64,000 nucleotides of DNA from Salipiger bermudensis (lineage in GTDB: Bacteria > Pseudomonadota > Alphaproteobacteria > Rhodobacterales > Rhodobacteraceae), in assembly GCF_019801965.1 (NCBI RefSeq), contig NZ_JAHVIA010000006.1, forward strand, positions 62,001 to 126,000, written 5' to 3'. This document shows, piece after piece, positions 28,336-36,453 of the stretch (positions are counted from its first letter, which is position 1; each line of letters starts with the position of its first letter). The position numbers and the translations under genes were made by a program. The notes under the pieces are model-generated. The model was not told the DNA's origin, made no database searches, and saw only the letters and a program-made list of their open reading frames with translations.

Positions 28336-30105
28336 TCAGACCAGCGGACGCGGGTTGGACAGGTACTGGGTGCGGATGGCGTTCACCGTGTGATAGGCCA
28401 GACCGCCGACCAGACCGGTCGGGTTGTACTGGGTGTTCTGCACGAAGTTGCCCGCGCCCATCGCGAAGACGTTGTGCGCCTTCCAGCTCTGGCTGTAGCG
28501 GTTGACCGCGCCCTCGCGGGCGGTCTCGCCCATGATGTGGCCGCCGGTGTTGTGGGTGGTCTGGTAGGGACGCACGTCATACATCGCGCCCTCGCCCTTG
28601 AAGCCCGACTGCATCAGGTCGGGGTTCATCGAGGCCGCCAGCGGCTCCATCTTCGACTTCATGAACTGGTTCATCTTCAGGTCGTTGTCCTGCCAGTTGA
28701 ACGTCATCCGCATCAGCGGCCGGCCATGCCGGTCGGTGTAGGTCGGATCGAGGTCGAGGTGGTTGTTGGCGTAGGACATGTGCGAGCCGTGCGAGCCGAT
28801 CGACATGGCATGGCCGTAATTCTCGCCGATCGCCTGCTTCCAGCCCGCGCCCCAGCTCGGCGTGCCCTTGGGCAGCGGCATGTTGCGGATCGGCTGGCCG
28901 TTGAACGTGCCCGAGCGCCAGTAGGAGCCCCCGATGAAGCCCTCGGCGCCGAAATCGTTCTGGCTGATCGAGAAATCATCGATGCAGACGCCGTTTGCAC
29001 CATGGCCAACGAAGGGATTGAACTCCTCGTCGCGGAAGAACATCGTGACGCCGCCGTTCATCTGGTAGGCGTAGTTCTTGCCCAGCGTGCCCTCGCCGGT
29101 CAGCGGGTTGTAGGCCTCGCCCAGACCCGAAAGCAGCATCAGGTGCACGTTGTTGAGCTGGTAGCTCGACAGGATGACGATGTCGGCGGGCTGGAAGACC
29201 TCTTCCTGCGCCACGTCATCCCAGTAGGTGACGCCGGTCGCGGTCTGGCCATCTGCCGCCAGCTCCACGCGCAGCACCTCGGACTGGGTGCGGTACTCGA
29301 AATTCGGGTAGCGCTTGAGCGCGCCGAGGATCGCTGTCTGCGGCGAGGACTTGGAATACTGGTAGCAGCCGTAGCGCTCGCAGAAGCCGCAGAAGTTACA
29401 GGGGCCCATCTGCATGCCATACGGGTTCACGTAGGACGTGGAGGCGATGCCGGCGGGGGCGTGGAACGGGTGATAGCCCATCGCCGCGGCGGCGTCGCGG
29501 AACTTGGCGCTGTCATAGGTCGTCGGCATCGGCGGCATCGGGTAGTCTTCCGAACGCCAGCCCTCGAACGGGTTGCCGCCCTCGCGGATCTCGCCGTTGA
29601 GATTGCCGGCCTGACCGGAGATGCCGGCGACCTTCTCGAACTGGGTGAAGAACGGCTCGAGCTCGTCGTAGCTCACCGGGTAATCGCCGAGGTTCATGCC
29701 CTCGGGGATGATCTCTTCGCCCCAGTTCTCGACCACGTGGCTGCGCAGCTTCAGCTCGATTTCCTGCGGACGCCAGTTGAGGCCGTTCCAGTGCGTGCCG
29801 GCGCCGCCGACGCCGTTGCCGGGCAGGAACGAGCCCAGCGAGCGGTAGGGCAGCGCGGTCTCGCCGCCATCGCGGCGCACGGTCAGCGTCTGCTGCGACG
29901 GCTTCTGCATCATCTTCAGACGGACGCCATATTTCAGCTCGTCGATCTGCTGCGGGTATTCGAAATTCGGGACGGTGTTCTGGTCATGGCCGCGCTCCAG
30001 CGCGACGATGTCGAGCCCTTCCTGTGCCAGCTCGATGCCTGCGATCGAGCCGGTCCAGCCGAGGCCGACGATGACCACGTCCTTTTTCTTTTCCTGACGT
30101 GCCAT
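28336..30105 (-). CDS. GMC-family flavoprotein, gluconate 2-dehydrogenase large subunit type
   Basis: A 589-residue FAD enzyme that would oxidise a sugar or sugar acid in the periplasm. The FAD motif is VVIVGLGWTGSIAGIELA (residues 10-27). GNGVGGAGTHWNGLNWRPQ is the GMC signature and the C-terminal blocks THNTGGHIMG and MGAGNFVQNTQYNPTGLVGGLAYHTVNAIR hold the active-site His and Asn. A cysteine cluster CX2CX2CX4C at residues 236-247 (GPCNFCGFCERYGC) could bind an iron-sulfur centre, as in other GMC dehydrogenases working with cytochromes. It has no signal of its own; export is expected by piggyback on the Tat-bearing small subunit encoded just upstream. Gluconate as substrate is by family; other aldonates are possible. 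Confidence 0.88.
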   Translation of the reverse strand: MARQEKKKDVVIVGLGWTGSIAGIELAQEGLDIVALERGHDQNTVPNFEYPQQIDELKYGVRLKMMQKPSQQTLTVRRDGGETALPYRSLGSFLPGNGVGGAGTHWNGLNWRPQEIELKLRSHVVENWGEEIIPEGMNLGDYPVSYDELEPFFTQFEKVAGISGQAGNLNGEIREGGNPFEGWRSEDYPMPPMPTTYDSAKFRDAAAAMGYHPFHAPAGIASTSYVNPYGMQMGPCNFCGFCERYGCYQYSKSSPQTAILGALKRYPNFEYRTQSEVLRVELAADGQTATGVTYWDDVAQEEVFQPADIVILSSYQLNNVHLMLLSGLGEAYNPLTGEGTLGKNYAYQMNGGVTMFFRDEEFNPFVGHGANGVCIDDFSISQNDFGAEGFIGGSYWRSGTFNGQPIRNMPLPKGTPSWGAGWKQAIGENYGHAMSIGSHGSHMSYANNHLDLDPTYTDRHGRPLMRMTFNWQDNDLKMNQFMKSKMEPLAASMNPDLMQSGFKGEGAMYDVRPYQTTHNTGGHIMGETAREGAVNRYSQSWKAHNVFAMGAGNFVQNTQYNPTGLVGGLAYHTVNAIRTQYLSNPRPLV

Positions 30106-30108
30106 GTG

Positions 30109-30810
30109 TTATGCCCTTTCGCCGCTGATCGAGACCGGACCGAGCGGGTATTTTTCATTGTGGCGCTCGGGCCAGGCGCGATAGGCCGCGCGGGCGCCCG
30201 GGAAGCCGATATAGACCCAGGACTGCATCTCGTGGTTGCCGCCGTATTGCGGGTCCGCAAAGTAGCCTTCCTTGGTGTTGGCCAGCAGGATGGTGAAGAA
30301 GTCACGGATCTCGGAGGCAAGCCCGACATCGCCGTTCTGCAGCGCGGTCAGCGCCGCGTCCTGCAGCTCCTCGGAGAGCTCGGCGAAGGCCGCGCCGTGG
30401 GTTTCCTGGCACCAGGCGTCGAAGGCGGGGATCGCCTGGCGGTAGATCTCGGCCGGGCTCAGCGGTGTCTGCCAGCCACGGGCGGGCTCGGCATCGGGAT
30501 CGTGCGGGCCTTCCATGTACCAGTCGTCAGCACTGCCGTAATCGCCGGCAAGCTGGAGGTCGATGAAGACAGGCACGCGGGCCTCGATGGCGCCGGGGCC
30601 ATCGCCTTCGGAGGGGATCAGCCGCGCGCTCGCGGCCATCACGAAGGCCCACTCATCTGCGGTCAGATAGGAGCGGTCATACTCTTCGAGGGGAACGGGG
30701 GGCGTGGTCTCCTGCGCTTTCGCTTGGGCGGCCAGACCGGAGAGAGCGACACCTGCCGCCGACGCTTTGAGGAAATTGCGTCGGCTCGGGTATCCGGGGA
30801 GATCGGTCAT
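30109..30810 (-). CDS. Gluconate 2-dehydrogenase small subunit with Tat signal
   Basis: A 233-residue protein of the gluconate-2-dehydrogenase subunit 3 family. The twin-arginine motif SRRNFLKASAAG is at residues 9-20, followed by a hydrophobic stretch and a cleavage site near AKA-QET (about 33). The mature part includes FVMAASARLIPSEGDGPGAIEARVPVFIDLQLAGDYG, conserved in the family. It is thought to act as a chaperone-like subunit that escorts the flavoprotein through the Tat pore. It is the first gene of the operon small subunit-flavoprotein-cytochrome, with gaps of 3 and 11 bases. Confidence 0.9.
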   Translation of the reverse strand: MTDLPGYPSRRNFLKASAAGVALSGLAAQAKAQETTPPVPLEEYDRSYLTADEWAFVMAASARLIPSEGDGPGAIEARVPVFIDLQLAGDYGSADDWYMEGPHDPDAEPARGWQTPLSPAEIYRQAIPAFDAWCQETHGAAFAELSEELQDAALTALQNGDVGLASEIRDFFTILLANTKEGYFADPQYGGNHEMQSWVYIGFPGARAAYRAWPERHNEKYPLGPVSISGERA

Positions 30811-31499
30811 GTAGAATGTCCTGCCGGTATGGGTGGAACGTATGTGCGCTAACTATGCACTGCGTCGGACCTAGGCCGCGGCAGGGGGGCAAGCAAGCGA
30901 TTGTGTGGGCTTGCAAAAGCGATATGGCCAGCGGCGCTGACCAGCTCGGGCATGCACAGTGACGCGCGAGAGCCAGCAAATATAGTTTGAAAGCCCAATG
31001 AATATTGGGCCTGAGCGGTCACCTTTTAATGCCCGAACGTTCACCATGATCGCCCCTTCGGGCAATCCGCGCACAGTCAGTGTGCGTTTTTGCCGGGGCA
31101 GCGCGCCCATTGGTCGCGGTGAAAGGCGCTCCGCCGGGCCGGTTACGGCGACAGCGCACCAGGAACGGGAATCGGTCTTTGCCGGAGAGACAGGGCGCCT
31201 GTTGGCGCCGCGAGCGGCCGGTTCCCCGGCCTTGCGCTGCTGCCTGCCCAATCGCTGAGCAACGCCGCGAGGTGGGCGGCCCGCGTCGAGACGGTCCGCC
31301 ATCACGAAGCTGCCGCTAGGGCAACCGAGGATCCACGCCATCAAACAAGAACTGCCCAATCTGGCGGCGGAAAACTCCGGGAAACTGCGTAGCCGCGTCG
31401 GCAATTTCGGCAGGTCGGGTCTCTGCCATGCACATACCGCAAAGCGGGTCTGCAGCCTCGTGTGTTGAACGTCTCGGGAGGATGCTCCAAATGTACTGC
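30811..31499. other. Intergenic region upstream of the dehydrogenase operon
   Basis: About 690 bases. The leftward dehydrogenase promoter should lie at 30815-31000, where an A+T-richer patch occurs. The remainder (31000-31460) has no supported gene: frames on either strand show no family resemblance or ribosome site, and none encodes the small DUF1127-type protein that often precedes cuckoo RNAs. A possible rightward promoter is TTGAAC (31465-31470), 16 bases, CCAAAT (31487-31492). Confidence 0.45.
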
Positions 31500-31605
31500 A
31501 ACGAACATTGATAGATGTTCAGCAAGTTTCCTGAGGCTCTCTCCTCCTCCCTGAGCCTGGGAATCAGCGGCGACCCTCTCTCCTCCTCCCTGAGGGTCGC
31601 CGCGC
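31500..31605 (+). ncRNA. Cuckoo-family (CcsR-like) small RNA with two CCUCCUCCC hairpin loops
   Basis: Two hairpins carry the same 13-base loop, TCTCCTCCTCCCT, containing the anti-Shine-Dalgarno motif CCUCCUCCC. Hairpin 1 has stem AGGCTC/GAGCCT (31534-31558). Hairpin 2 has a perfect 12-bp stem GCGGCGACCCTC/GAGGGTCGCCGC (31567-31603). The stems differ while the loops are identical, which is the mark of a functional loop. A weaker hairpin GAACAT/ATGTTC precedes them (31503-31520). This matches the Rhodobacterales cuckoo RNAs (CcsR1-4 of Rhodobacter sphaeroides, stress-induced and RpoH-dependent), which also have two such loops per unit. The 5' end is guessed from a TTGAAC-N16-CCAAAT promoter-like sequence; the 3' end is uncertain since no T-run follows. 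Confidence 0.75.
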
Positions 31606-31657
31606 CTCCCCCCTCTCCCCCATCCCCACAAGGTCGAAGCGGAAGACGCGACGTCTC

Positions 31658-33157
31658 TTAGCTATAGCTTTCGCGCAGCTGGTTTTTCTGAACCTTGCCC
31701 ATGGTGTTGCGCGGCAGTGCATCGATGATCTCGTAGCGCTGCGGATGCTTGAAACGCGCCAGCGCGCCCTTCACCGTCGCGGCAATGGCGTCGAGATCCG
31801 GGGTCGCGCCAGGCTCGGCCACCACCAGCGCCAGCGGCGTCTCACCGAAATCCGCGTGCGGGATGCCAATGACCGCCGATTCCAGCACGCCCGGCTGGTC
31901 ATCGATCACCATCTCGATTTCCTTGGGATAGATGTTGTAGCCACCCGAGATGATCAGGTCCTTGTTGCGCCCGACGATCTGCACGTAGCCATCCGCGTCG
32001 AGCGTGCCGAGATCGCCGGTGATGAAGAAGCCGTCCGCGCGCAGCTCCTCGGCGGTCTTCTCCGGCATCTTCCAGTAGCCCTTGAAGACGTTCGGGCCGC
32101 GCACCTCGATCTGGCCGACCTCGCCCTGCGCGACCTCCTCGCCGGTCTCGGGATCGGTGATCTTGAGCTCGACCCCGGGAAGCGGAAAGCCCACCGTGCC
32201 GGCGCGGCGCTCGCCGTCATAGGGGTTGGAAGTGTTCATGTTGGTTTCGGTCATTCCGTAGCGCTCGAGGATGCGGTGCCCGGTGCGGGCCTCGAACTTC
32301 TCGTGCGTGTCCGACAGCAGCGGCGCGGAGCCCGACACGAAGAGCCGCATGTGCTGTGCCAGCTCGCGCGTGAAGCGCGGATCGTCGAGCAGGCGGGTGT
32401 AGAAGGTCGGCACCCCCATCATCGACGTGGCCTTCGGCATCCACTCGATGAGCTGGTCGATGTCGAGCTTCGGCAAAAAGACCATCGCCCCGCCCGCCAG
32501 AAGCATGATGTTGGACGCCACGAAAAGCCCGTGAGTGTGGAAGATCGGCAGCGCGTGCAGCAGCACGTCATCGCTTGTGAAGCGCCAGTGCTCGACCAGC
32601 GTCTCGGCGTTGGAGAGCAGGTTGTTCTGCGTCAGCATCGCCCCCTTCGAGCGCCCGGTGGTGCCCGAGGTGTAGAGGAAGGCCGCCAGATCCTCGCCGT
32701 CGCGATCGACGGTGTCGAAGGTGTCGGGCTTGCCGGCGGCGGCGTCGCTGAGACTGCCCGCACCATCCGCGTCGAGCGTCAGAAGCTGCGCGCCGAGCCC
32801 CTCGGCCACCGGGCGCAGCCCGGCCTCGCGTTTGGTTGCACAGACCACCAGCGACGCGCCGCTGTTCTCGATGAAATAGGTCAGCTCCTCGACGGTGTAG
32901 CCGGTGTTGAGCGGCAGGAAGACCACGCCGGCCTGCACGCAGGCGGCATAGAGCGCCAGCGCCTCGGGCGACTTGTCGACCTGCGCCGCAAGGCGCTCGC
33001 CGGGGGCGACGCCGAGATCGGCGATGACATGCGCGAAGCGCGCTGCGAGGCCGAGGAAGTCGGCATGGCTCAGCACGCGGCCATCGGCCAGCATCAGGAA
33101 CGGGGTGGTCTGTCCGGCATGGGCTCCGAAGAGGCGGTCATACAACGGGTTCGGCAT
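31658..33157 (-). CDS. matB: Malonyl-CoA synthetase
   Basis: A 499-residue acyl-adenylate-forming ligase that makes malonyl-CoA from malonate, ATP and CoA in the cytoplasm. The P-loop-like AMP-binding motif is FLYTSGTTGRSKGAML (about residues 158-173). RYGMTETNMNTSNPYDGERRAGTVGFPLPG is the diagnostic MatB region, with the Arg that selects the malonate carboxylate. The C-terminal hinge ITGDLGTLDADGYVQIVGRNKDLIISGGYNIYPKEIE and catalytic Lys in PRNTMGKVQKNQL are present. It lies 11 bases after matA and ends the matPQMAB operon. Malonyl-CoA can be used directly or decarboxylated by MatA. Confidence 0.93.
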   Translation of the reverse strand: MPNPLYDRLFGAHAGQTTPFLMLADGRVLSHADFLGLAARFAHVIADLGVAPGERLAAQVDKSPEALALYAACVQAGVVFLPLNTGYTVEELTYFIENSGASLVVCATKREAGLRPVAEGLGAQLLTLDADGAGSLSDAAAGKPDTFDTVDRDGEDLAAFLYTSGTTGRSKGAMLTQNNLLSNAETLVEHWRFTSDDVLLHALPIFHTHGLFVASNIMLLAGGAMVFLPKLDIDQLIEWMPKATSMMGVPTFYTRLLDDPRFTRELAQHMRLFVSGSAPLLSDTHEKFEARTGHRILERYGMTETNMNTSNPYDGERRAGTVGFPLPGVELKITDPETGEEVAQGEVGQIEVRGPNVFKGYWKMPEKTAEELRADGFFITGDLGTLDADGYVQIVGRNKDLIISGGYNIYPKEIEMVIDDQPGVLESAVIGIPHADFGETPLALVVAEPGATPDLDAIAATVKGALARFKHPQRYEIIDALPRNTMGKVQKNQLRESYS

Positions 33158-33168
33158 GGATCTGGCTC

Positions 33169-34416
33169 CTATCCGAAGGATTTTTCAGCATTCGCGGCCT
33201 GCGAGCGGATCTCGGGCGAGGCCGCGATCTGGTAGGAGGCTGCGAAATGTTCGTGGTTCTGCGACACGCGCGCGAGGTCGTAAAGGTAGTTCACCATCAC
33301 GCCGCCCGACTGGGCCATGCCCTTGTCGGAGGTATCGGCGCGGGCATGGACCTTGTGGACCAGCGCGCCGTTGCCGAGATGGAAGCGGGCGACCGGGTCC
33401 TGCGGGGCGCCGTTGCCGCGCCGCGCATGGGTCAGGTAATAGGCCGCGAGCTGCATCATCCGGGCATCGTCAGAGGGATCATGGGCATGACCCTCGGCCT
33501 CGAGCCAGCGGGTGAAGCCCGGGATCGGCGAGAGGGTGACGAAGGTGCCGAGCTGCGGCAGCTCGAGCGCGAGATCGGCGGCCACCTGCTTGATCAGCGA
33601 ATTGCCGAAGGAGATGCTCGCCAGCCCCGACTGGCAGTTCGAGATCGAGTAGAAGACCGCGGTGTCGGCCTCCTGCGGCGCGATCTTGTCGCGCTCCTCG
33701 GCCAGCAGCGTCTGGATCGAGCCTGGCACGCCCTTGGTCAGCGCCACCTCGACGAAGATCAGCGGCTCGTCGGGCATCGCGGGATGAAAGAAGGCAAAGC
33801 AGCGCCGGTCTTCCGGCTCGAGCCTGCGGCGCAGGTCGTCCCAGCTGTCGATGGCGTGCACCGCTTCGTAGGCGATGATCTTCTCGAGGATCTGCGCCGG
33901 GCTGTCCCAGTTCATCGGGCGCAGCACGAGAAAGCCCCGGTTGAACCAGCTCGCAAACAGGTGCCGGAAGTCGAGATCGAGCGCCTGCAGCGTGTCGTCG
34001 CCGCGGCTCAGGCGCAGCAGGTCGGCGCGCATGTGCACCAGCGCCTGCGTCGCCCCCGGCACCTGGTTGAGGCGGCGGATCAACTCCTGCCGCGGCGGCT
34101 CGGAGGCCTCCATGAAGGCGCGGTAGCTCGATTTGCTCTGGCCCTGCTCATAGGCGTCAAGCGCGCTGCGCACCGCCTCGGCGTCGATGGTCATGTCCTG
34201 CGCCAGATGCCGGAAGAAGGCGATCTTGGCGTCGTCGTCCATGCCCTCGTAGCGCTCGAGGATGCTGCGCGCCACGGTCTGGCCCGAGACCTCGCCGGAG
34301 GCGCCGATGAGATCGGAGGTCAGCGCCTCGAGCGGGCGGTTGTCGGGCTTGGCGCTGCCGCCGATGCGGTAGCGGCGCTCGAACACCGTCGAGAGAAGAT
34401 CGGCGAGAATGGTCAT
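33169..34416 (-). CDS. matA: Malonyl-CoA decarboxylase
   Basis: A 415-residue malonyl-CoA decarboxylase that converts malonyl-CoA to acetyl-CoA and CO2. An all-helical N-terminal region spans about residues 1-160. The catalytic GNAT-like half includes RPMNWDSPAQILEKIIAYEAVHAIDSWDDLRRRLEPEDRRCFAFFHPAMPDEPLIFVEVALT, with the family's Ser and His residues in FYSISNCQSGLASISFGN and SPIPGFTRWLE. The ATG at 34416 overlaps the stop of the upstream permease (ATGA), showing coupled translation. With MatB it channels imported malonate into acetyl-CoA. Confidence 0.93.
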   Translation of the reverse strand: MTILADLLSTVFERRYRIGGSAKPDNRPLEALTSDLIGASGEVSGQTVARSILERYEGMDDDAKIAFFRHLAQDMTIDAEAVRSALDAYEQGQSKSSYRAFMEASEPPRQELIRRLNQVPGATQALVHMRADLLRLSRGDDTLQALDLDFRHLFASWFNRGFLVLRPMNWDSPAQILEKIIAYEAVHAIDSWDDLRRRLEPEDRRCFAFFHPAMPDEPLIFVEVALTKGVPGSIQTLLAEERDKIAPQEADTAVFYSISNCQSGLASISFGNSLIKQVAADLALELPQLGTFVTLSPIPGFTRWLEAEGHAHDPSDDARMMQLAAYYLTHARRGNGAPQDPVARFHLGNGALVHKVHARADTSDKGMAQSGGVMVNYLYDLARVSQNHEHFAASYQIAASPEIRSQAANAEKSFG

Positions 34417-35729
34417 AGCGCAACCCCCATCACGAGATCGGGCAGCCAGGTGGCAAGCCCCGGGAACAGGCACAGCAGCACGATCGCCAGCACCATGCAG
34501 GCCACGAAGGGCAGCGACCCCACGAGGATGGTGCGCAGCGAGATGTCGGGCGCGATGCCGTTGATGACGTAGAGGTTGAGGCCGACCGGCGGCGAGATCA
34601 GGCCGATCTCCATGTTGATCGTCAGCACCACGGCGAACCAGATCGGATCGAAGCCGGCGGTGGTGATGATCGGCAGCAGGATCGGCGCCGCCATCAGGAT
34701 CACCGCCACCGGGGGCAGGAAGAAGCCCGCGATGATCAGGAAGACGTTGATCGTGCCCATCAGCACCCAGCGGTTGACGTCGAGCGTGCCGATCCACTCC
34801 GCGATGGCCTGCGTGATGAAGAGCGAGGACAGCATGTAGGAGAAGACGCCCGCGGCGGCGATGATGAACAGGATCATCACCGACTCCTTGGTGCTGTCGC
34901 GCAGGATCACCCAGATCGCCCGCGGATCCCACAGCTTGTAGATCACCACCGCGATGACGAGGCAGAGCAGCGCGCCCACCGCAGCCGTCTCCGAGGGTGT
35001 CGCGATGCCGCCATACATGGCGTAGAGCACGCCGATGATGATCGCCACGAAGGGCAGCACGCGGGGCAGGATCTCCATGCGCTCGCGCCACGTGTAGCTG
35101 CCCGCCGACAGCACCGAGGCCTCGCCCGAGCGCCAGGTCGACCACAGCGACCACAGCATGAAGAGGCCGACCAGCATCAGCCCCGGCACCACGCCGGCGA
35201 GGAACAGGCGTCCGATCGAGGTCTCGGTGGCGATGCCGTAGACGATCATCGTGACCGAGGGCGGAATGAGGATGCCGAGCGTGCCGCCGGCGGCGATGGA
35301 GCCCGCGGCGACGCCATCGGGATAGCCGCGCTTGCGCATCTCCGGGATGCCCATCTTGCCGATGGCGGCGCAGGTCGCGGGGCTGGAGCCCGACATCGCC
35401 GCAAAGAGAGCGCAGGCACCGAGGTTCGACACCACGAGCCCGCCGGGAATGCGGGTCAGCCAGCGCTCGAGCGCCTCGTAGAGATCGGCGCCGGCGCGGG
35501 TCGAGGCGATGGCGGCGCCCATGATGATGAACATCGGGATCGAGAGCAGGGCGAAATTGTCGAGCTTGCCAAAGAAGATCTCCGGGATCAGCGACAGCGA
35601 GGACATGCCGTCGAAGACGATCAGGAAGCCCGCCGAGACCACCAGCAGGCCGGCGGCAACCGAGATCCCCGAGAACAGCACGGCGATGGTCAGGACGGCG
35701 ACGAGCGCGCCAAGGGTGAGCGGATCCAT
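34413..35729 (-). CDS. matM: TRAP malonate transporter large permease (MatM-like)
   Basis: A 438-residue DctM-family permease with about twelve hydrophobic segments. It begins MDPLTLGALVAVLTIAVLFSGISVAAGLLVV and contains the family blocks AGGTLGILIPPSVTMIVYG and LFLAGVVPGLMLVGLF, then ISPPVGLNLYVINGIAPDIS near the C-terminus. It is linked by ATGA overlaps to matQ upstream and matA downstream. Malonate is the inferred substrate because the gene lies inside matPQMAB, an arrangement described for Sinorhizobium meliloti malonate uptake. ATG 35729 is preferred over an upstream frame extension without family similarity. Confidence 0.9.
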   Translation of the reverse strand: MDPLTLGALVAVLTIAVLFSGISVAAGLLVVSAGFLIVFDGMSSLSLIPEIFFGKLDNFALLSIPMFIIMGAAIASTRAGADLYEALERWLTRIPGGLVVSNLGACALFAAMSGSSPATCAAIGKMGIPEMRKRGYPDGVAAGSIAAGGTLGILIPPSVTMIVYGIATETSIGRLFLAGVVPGLMLVGLFMLWSLWSTWRSGEASVLSAGSYTWRERMEILPRVLPFVAIIIGVLYAMYGGIATPSETAAVGALLCLVIAVVIYKLWDPRAIWVILRDSTKESVMILFIIAAAGVFSYMLSSLFITQAIAEWIGTLDVNRWVLMGTINVFLIIAGFFLPPVAVILMAAPILLPIITTAGFDPIWFAVVLTINMEIGLISPPVGLNLYVINGIAPDISLRTILVGSLPFVACMVLAIVLLCLFPGLATWLPDLVMGVAL

Positions 35730-36331
35730 CAATCGGCCCTTTCGCTGGCCGCGTCGGCGGCGTGGGTTTCGGTGAGGGTGGCGTCTTCGTTGAGGCCGAA
35801 GGGCTTCTCGATGCCGGTTAGCATGGCGTAGAAATCGGCGGCCACCTGCAGGGTGTAGAGGCCGAAGCCCAGCGGGAGCGCAAGGTAGGGCACCCAGAGC
35901 TTGGGGTTCCACGGCGAGTTCGAGGTCTCGCCCCAGTCCCAGGCCTCGTGCCAGAACTCGTAGCCGTACCACAGCATGCCGCCAGAGACGGCGAGCGTGG
36001 CGAGCATCACTACGACGGCGAGCGCCCGGCGCAGGCCCGGCGCCAGCATCAGCGGCAGGAGGTCGACGTTCACGTGGCCGCGCAGGTATTGCACATATGG
36101 CAGGCCCAGCATGGTGGCGGCGATGACGATGTAGGTGACGCCCTCGGTCTGCCAGATGGTGGAGCCGTTGAGGACGAAGCGAACAAAGATCATCTGGCAG
36201 GTGATCACCACCGCCGCGACAATCATCAGGGCGGCCACGATGCCGCAGATGCGGCTGAGCAGCCCGATCAGCCGCAGCACGGGGTTGCCGCCGTGCCGGG
36301 CCGAGGGAATGGCGTGTAGGGAACCGGACAT
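35729..36331 (-). CDS. matQ: TRAP malonate transporter small permease (MatQ-like)
   Basis: A 200-residue DctQ-family membrane protein with four hydrophobic segments (about residues 20-48, 62-85, 100-122 and 145-168). The family pattern IFVRFVLNGSTIWQTEGVTYIVIAATMLGLPYVQYLRGHVNVDLL is clear. The last 25 residues are a polar cytoplasmic tail rich in Ala, Glu and Asp that has no obvious counterpart in the other DctQ of this window. It overlaps matM by ATGA. A hairpin lies between it and the receptor gene matP upstream. Confidence 0.9.
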   Translation of the reverse strand: MSGSLHAIPSARHGGNPVLRLIGLLSRICGIVAALMIVAAVVITCQMIFVRFVLNGSTIWQTEGVTYIVIAATMLGLPYVQYLRGHVNVDLLPLMLAPGLRRALAVVVMLATLAVSGGMLWYGYEFWHEAWDWGETSNSPWNPKLWVPYLALPLGFGLYTLQVAADFYAMLTGIEKPFGLNEDATLTETHAADAASERAD

Positions 36332-36422
36332 GTCGGGGCTTTCTTGTCAGGCGTCAGGGAAAGGGCGCCGAGAGCGCTGCCCGGGGCGCGGGCGCGCGGC
36401 GCTTTCTGTCAGGGTCGGAATG

Positions 36423-36446
36423 GGGCGGGCCGGTTCGGGCCCGCCC
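36423..36446 (-). terminator. Hairpin between matP and matQ
   Basis: A 9-bp stem GGGCGGGCC/GGCCCGCCC (36423-36431, 36438-36446) with a 6-base loop, just after the matP stop. No T-run follows, so it is better seen as a 3' stabilising or attenuating hairpin that favours receptor over permease expression. Confidence 0.55.
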
Positions 36447-36453
36447 GGTCAGG

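Noticed and set aside
28390-30852. 820-codon plus-strand open frame opposite the GMC flavoprotein
   Set aside because: Same antisense effect. The minus-strand product has complete flavoprotein motifs and operon context.
30871-31404. 177-codon minus-strand frame upstream of the dehydrogenase operon
   Set aside because: No ribosome site, signal or domain; composition is that of random GC-rich DNA.
31567-31603. Second CCUCCUCCC hairpin read as an ordinary terminator
   Set aside because: No T-run follows on either strand, and the loop is identical to that of the first hairpin, which terminators do not require.
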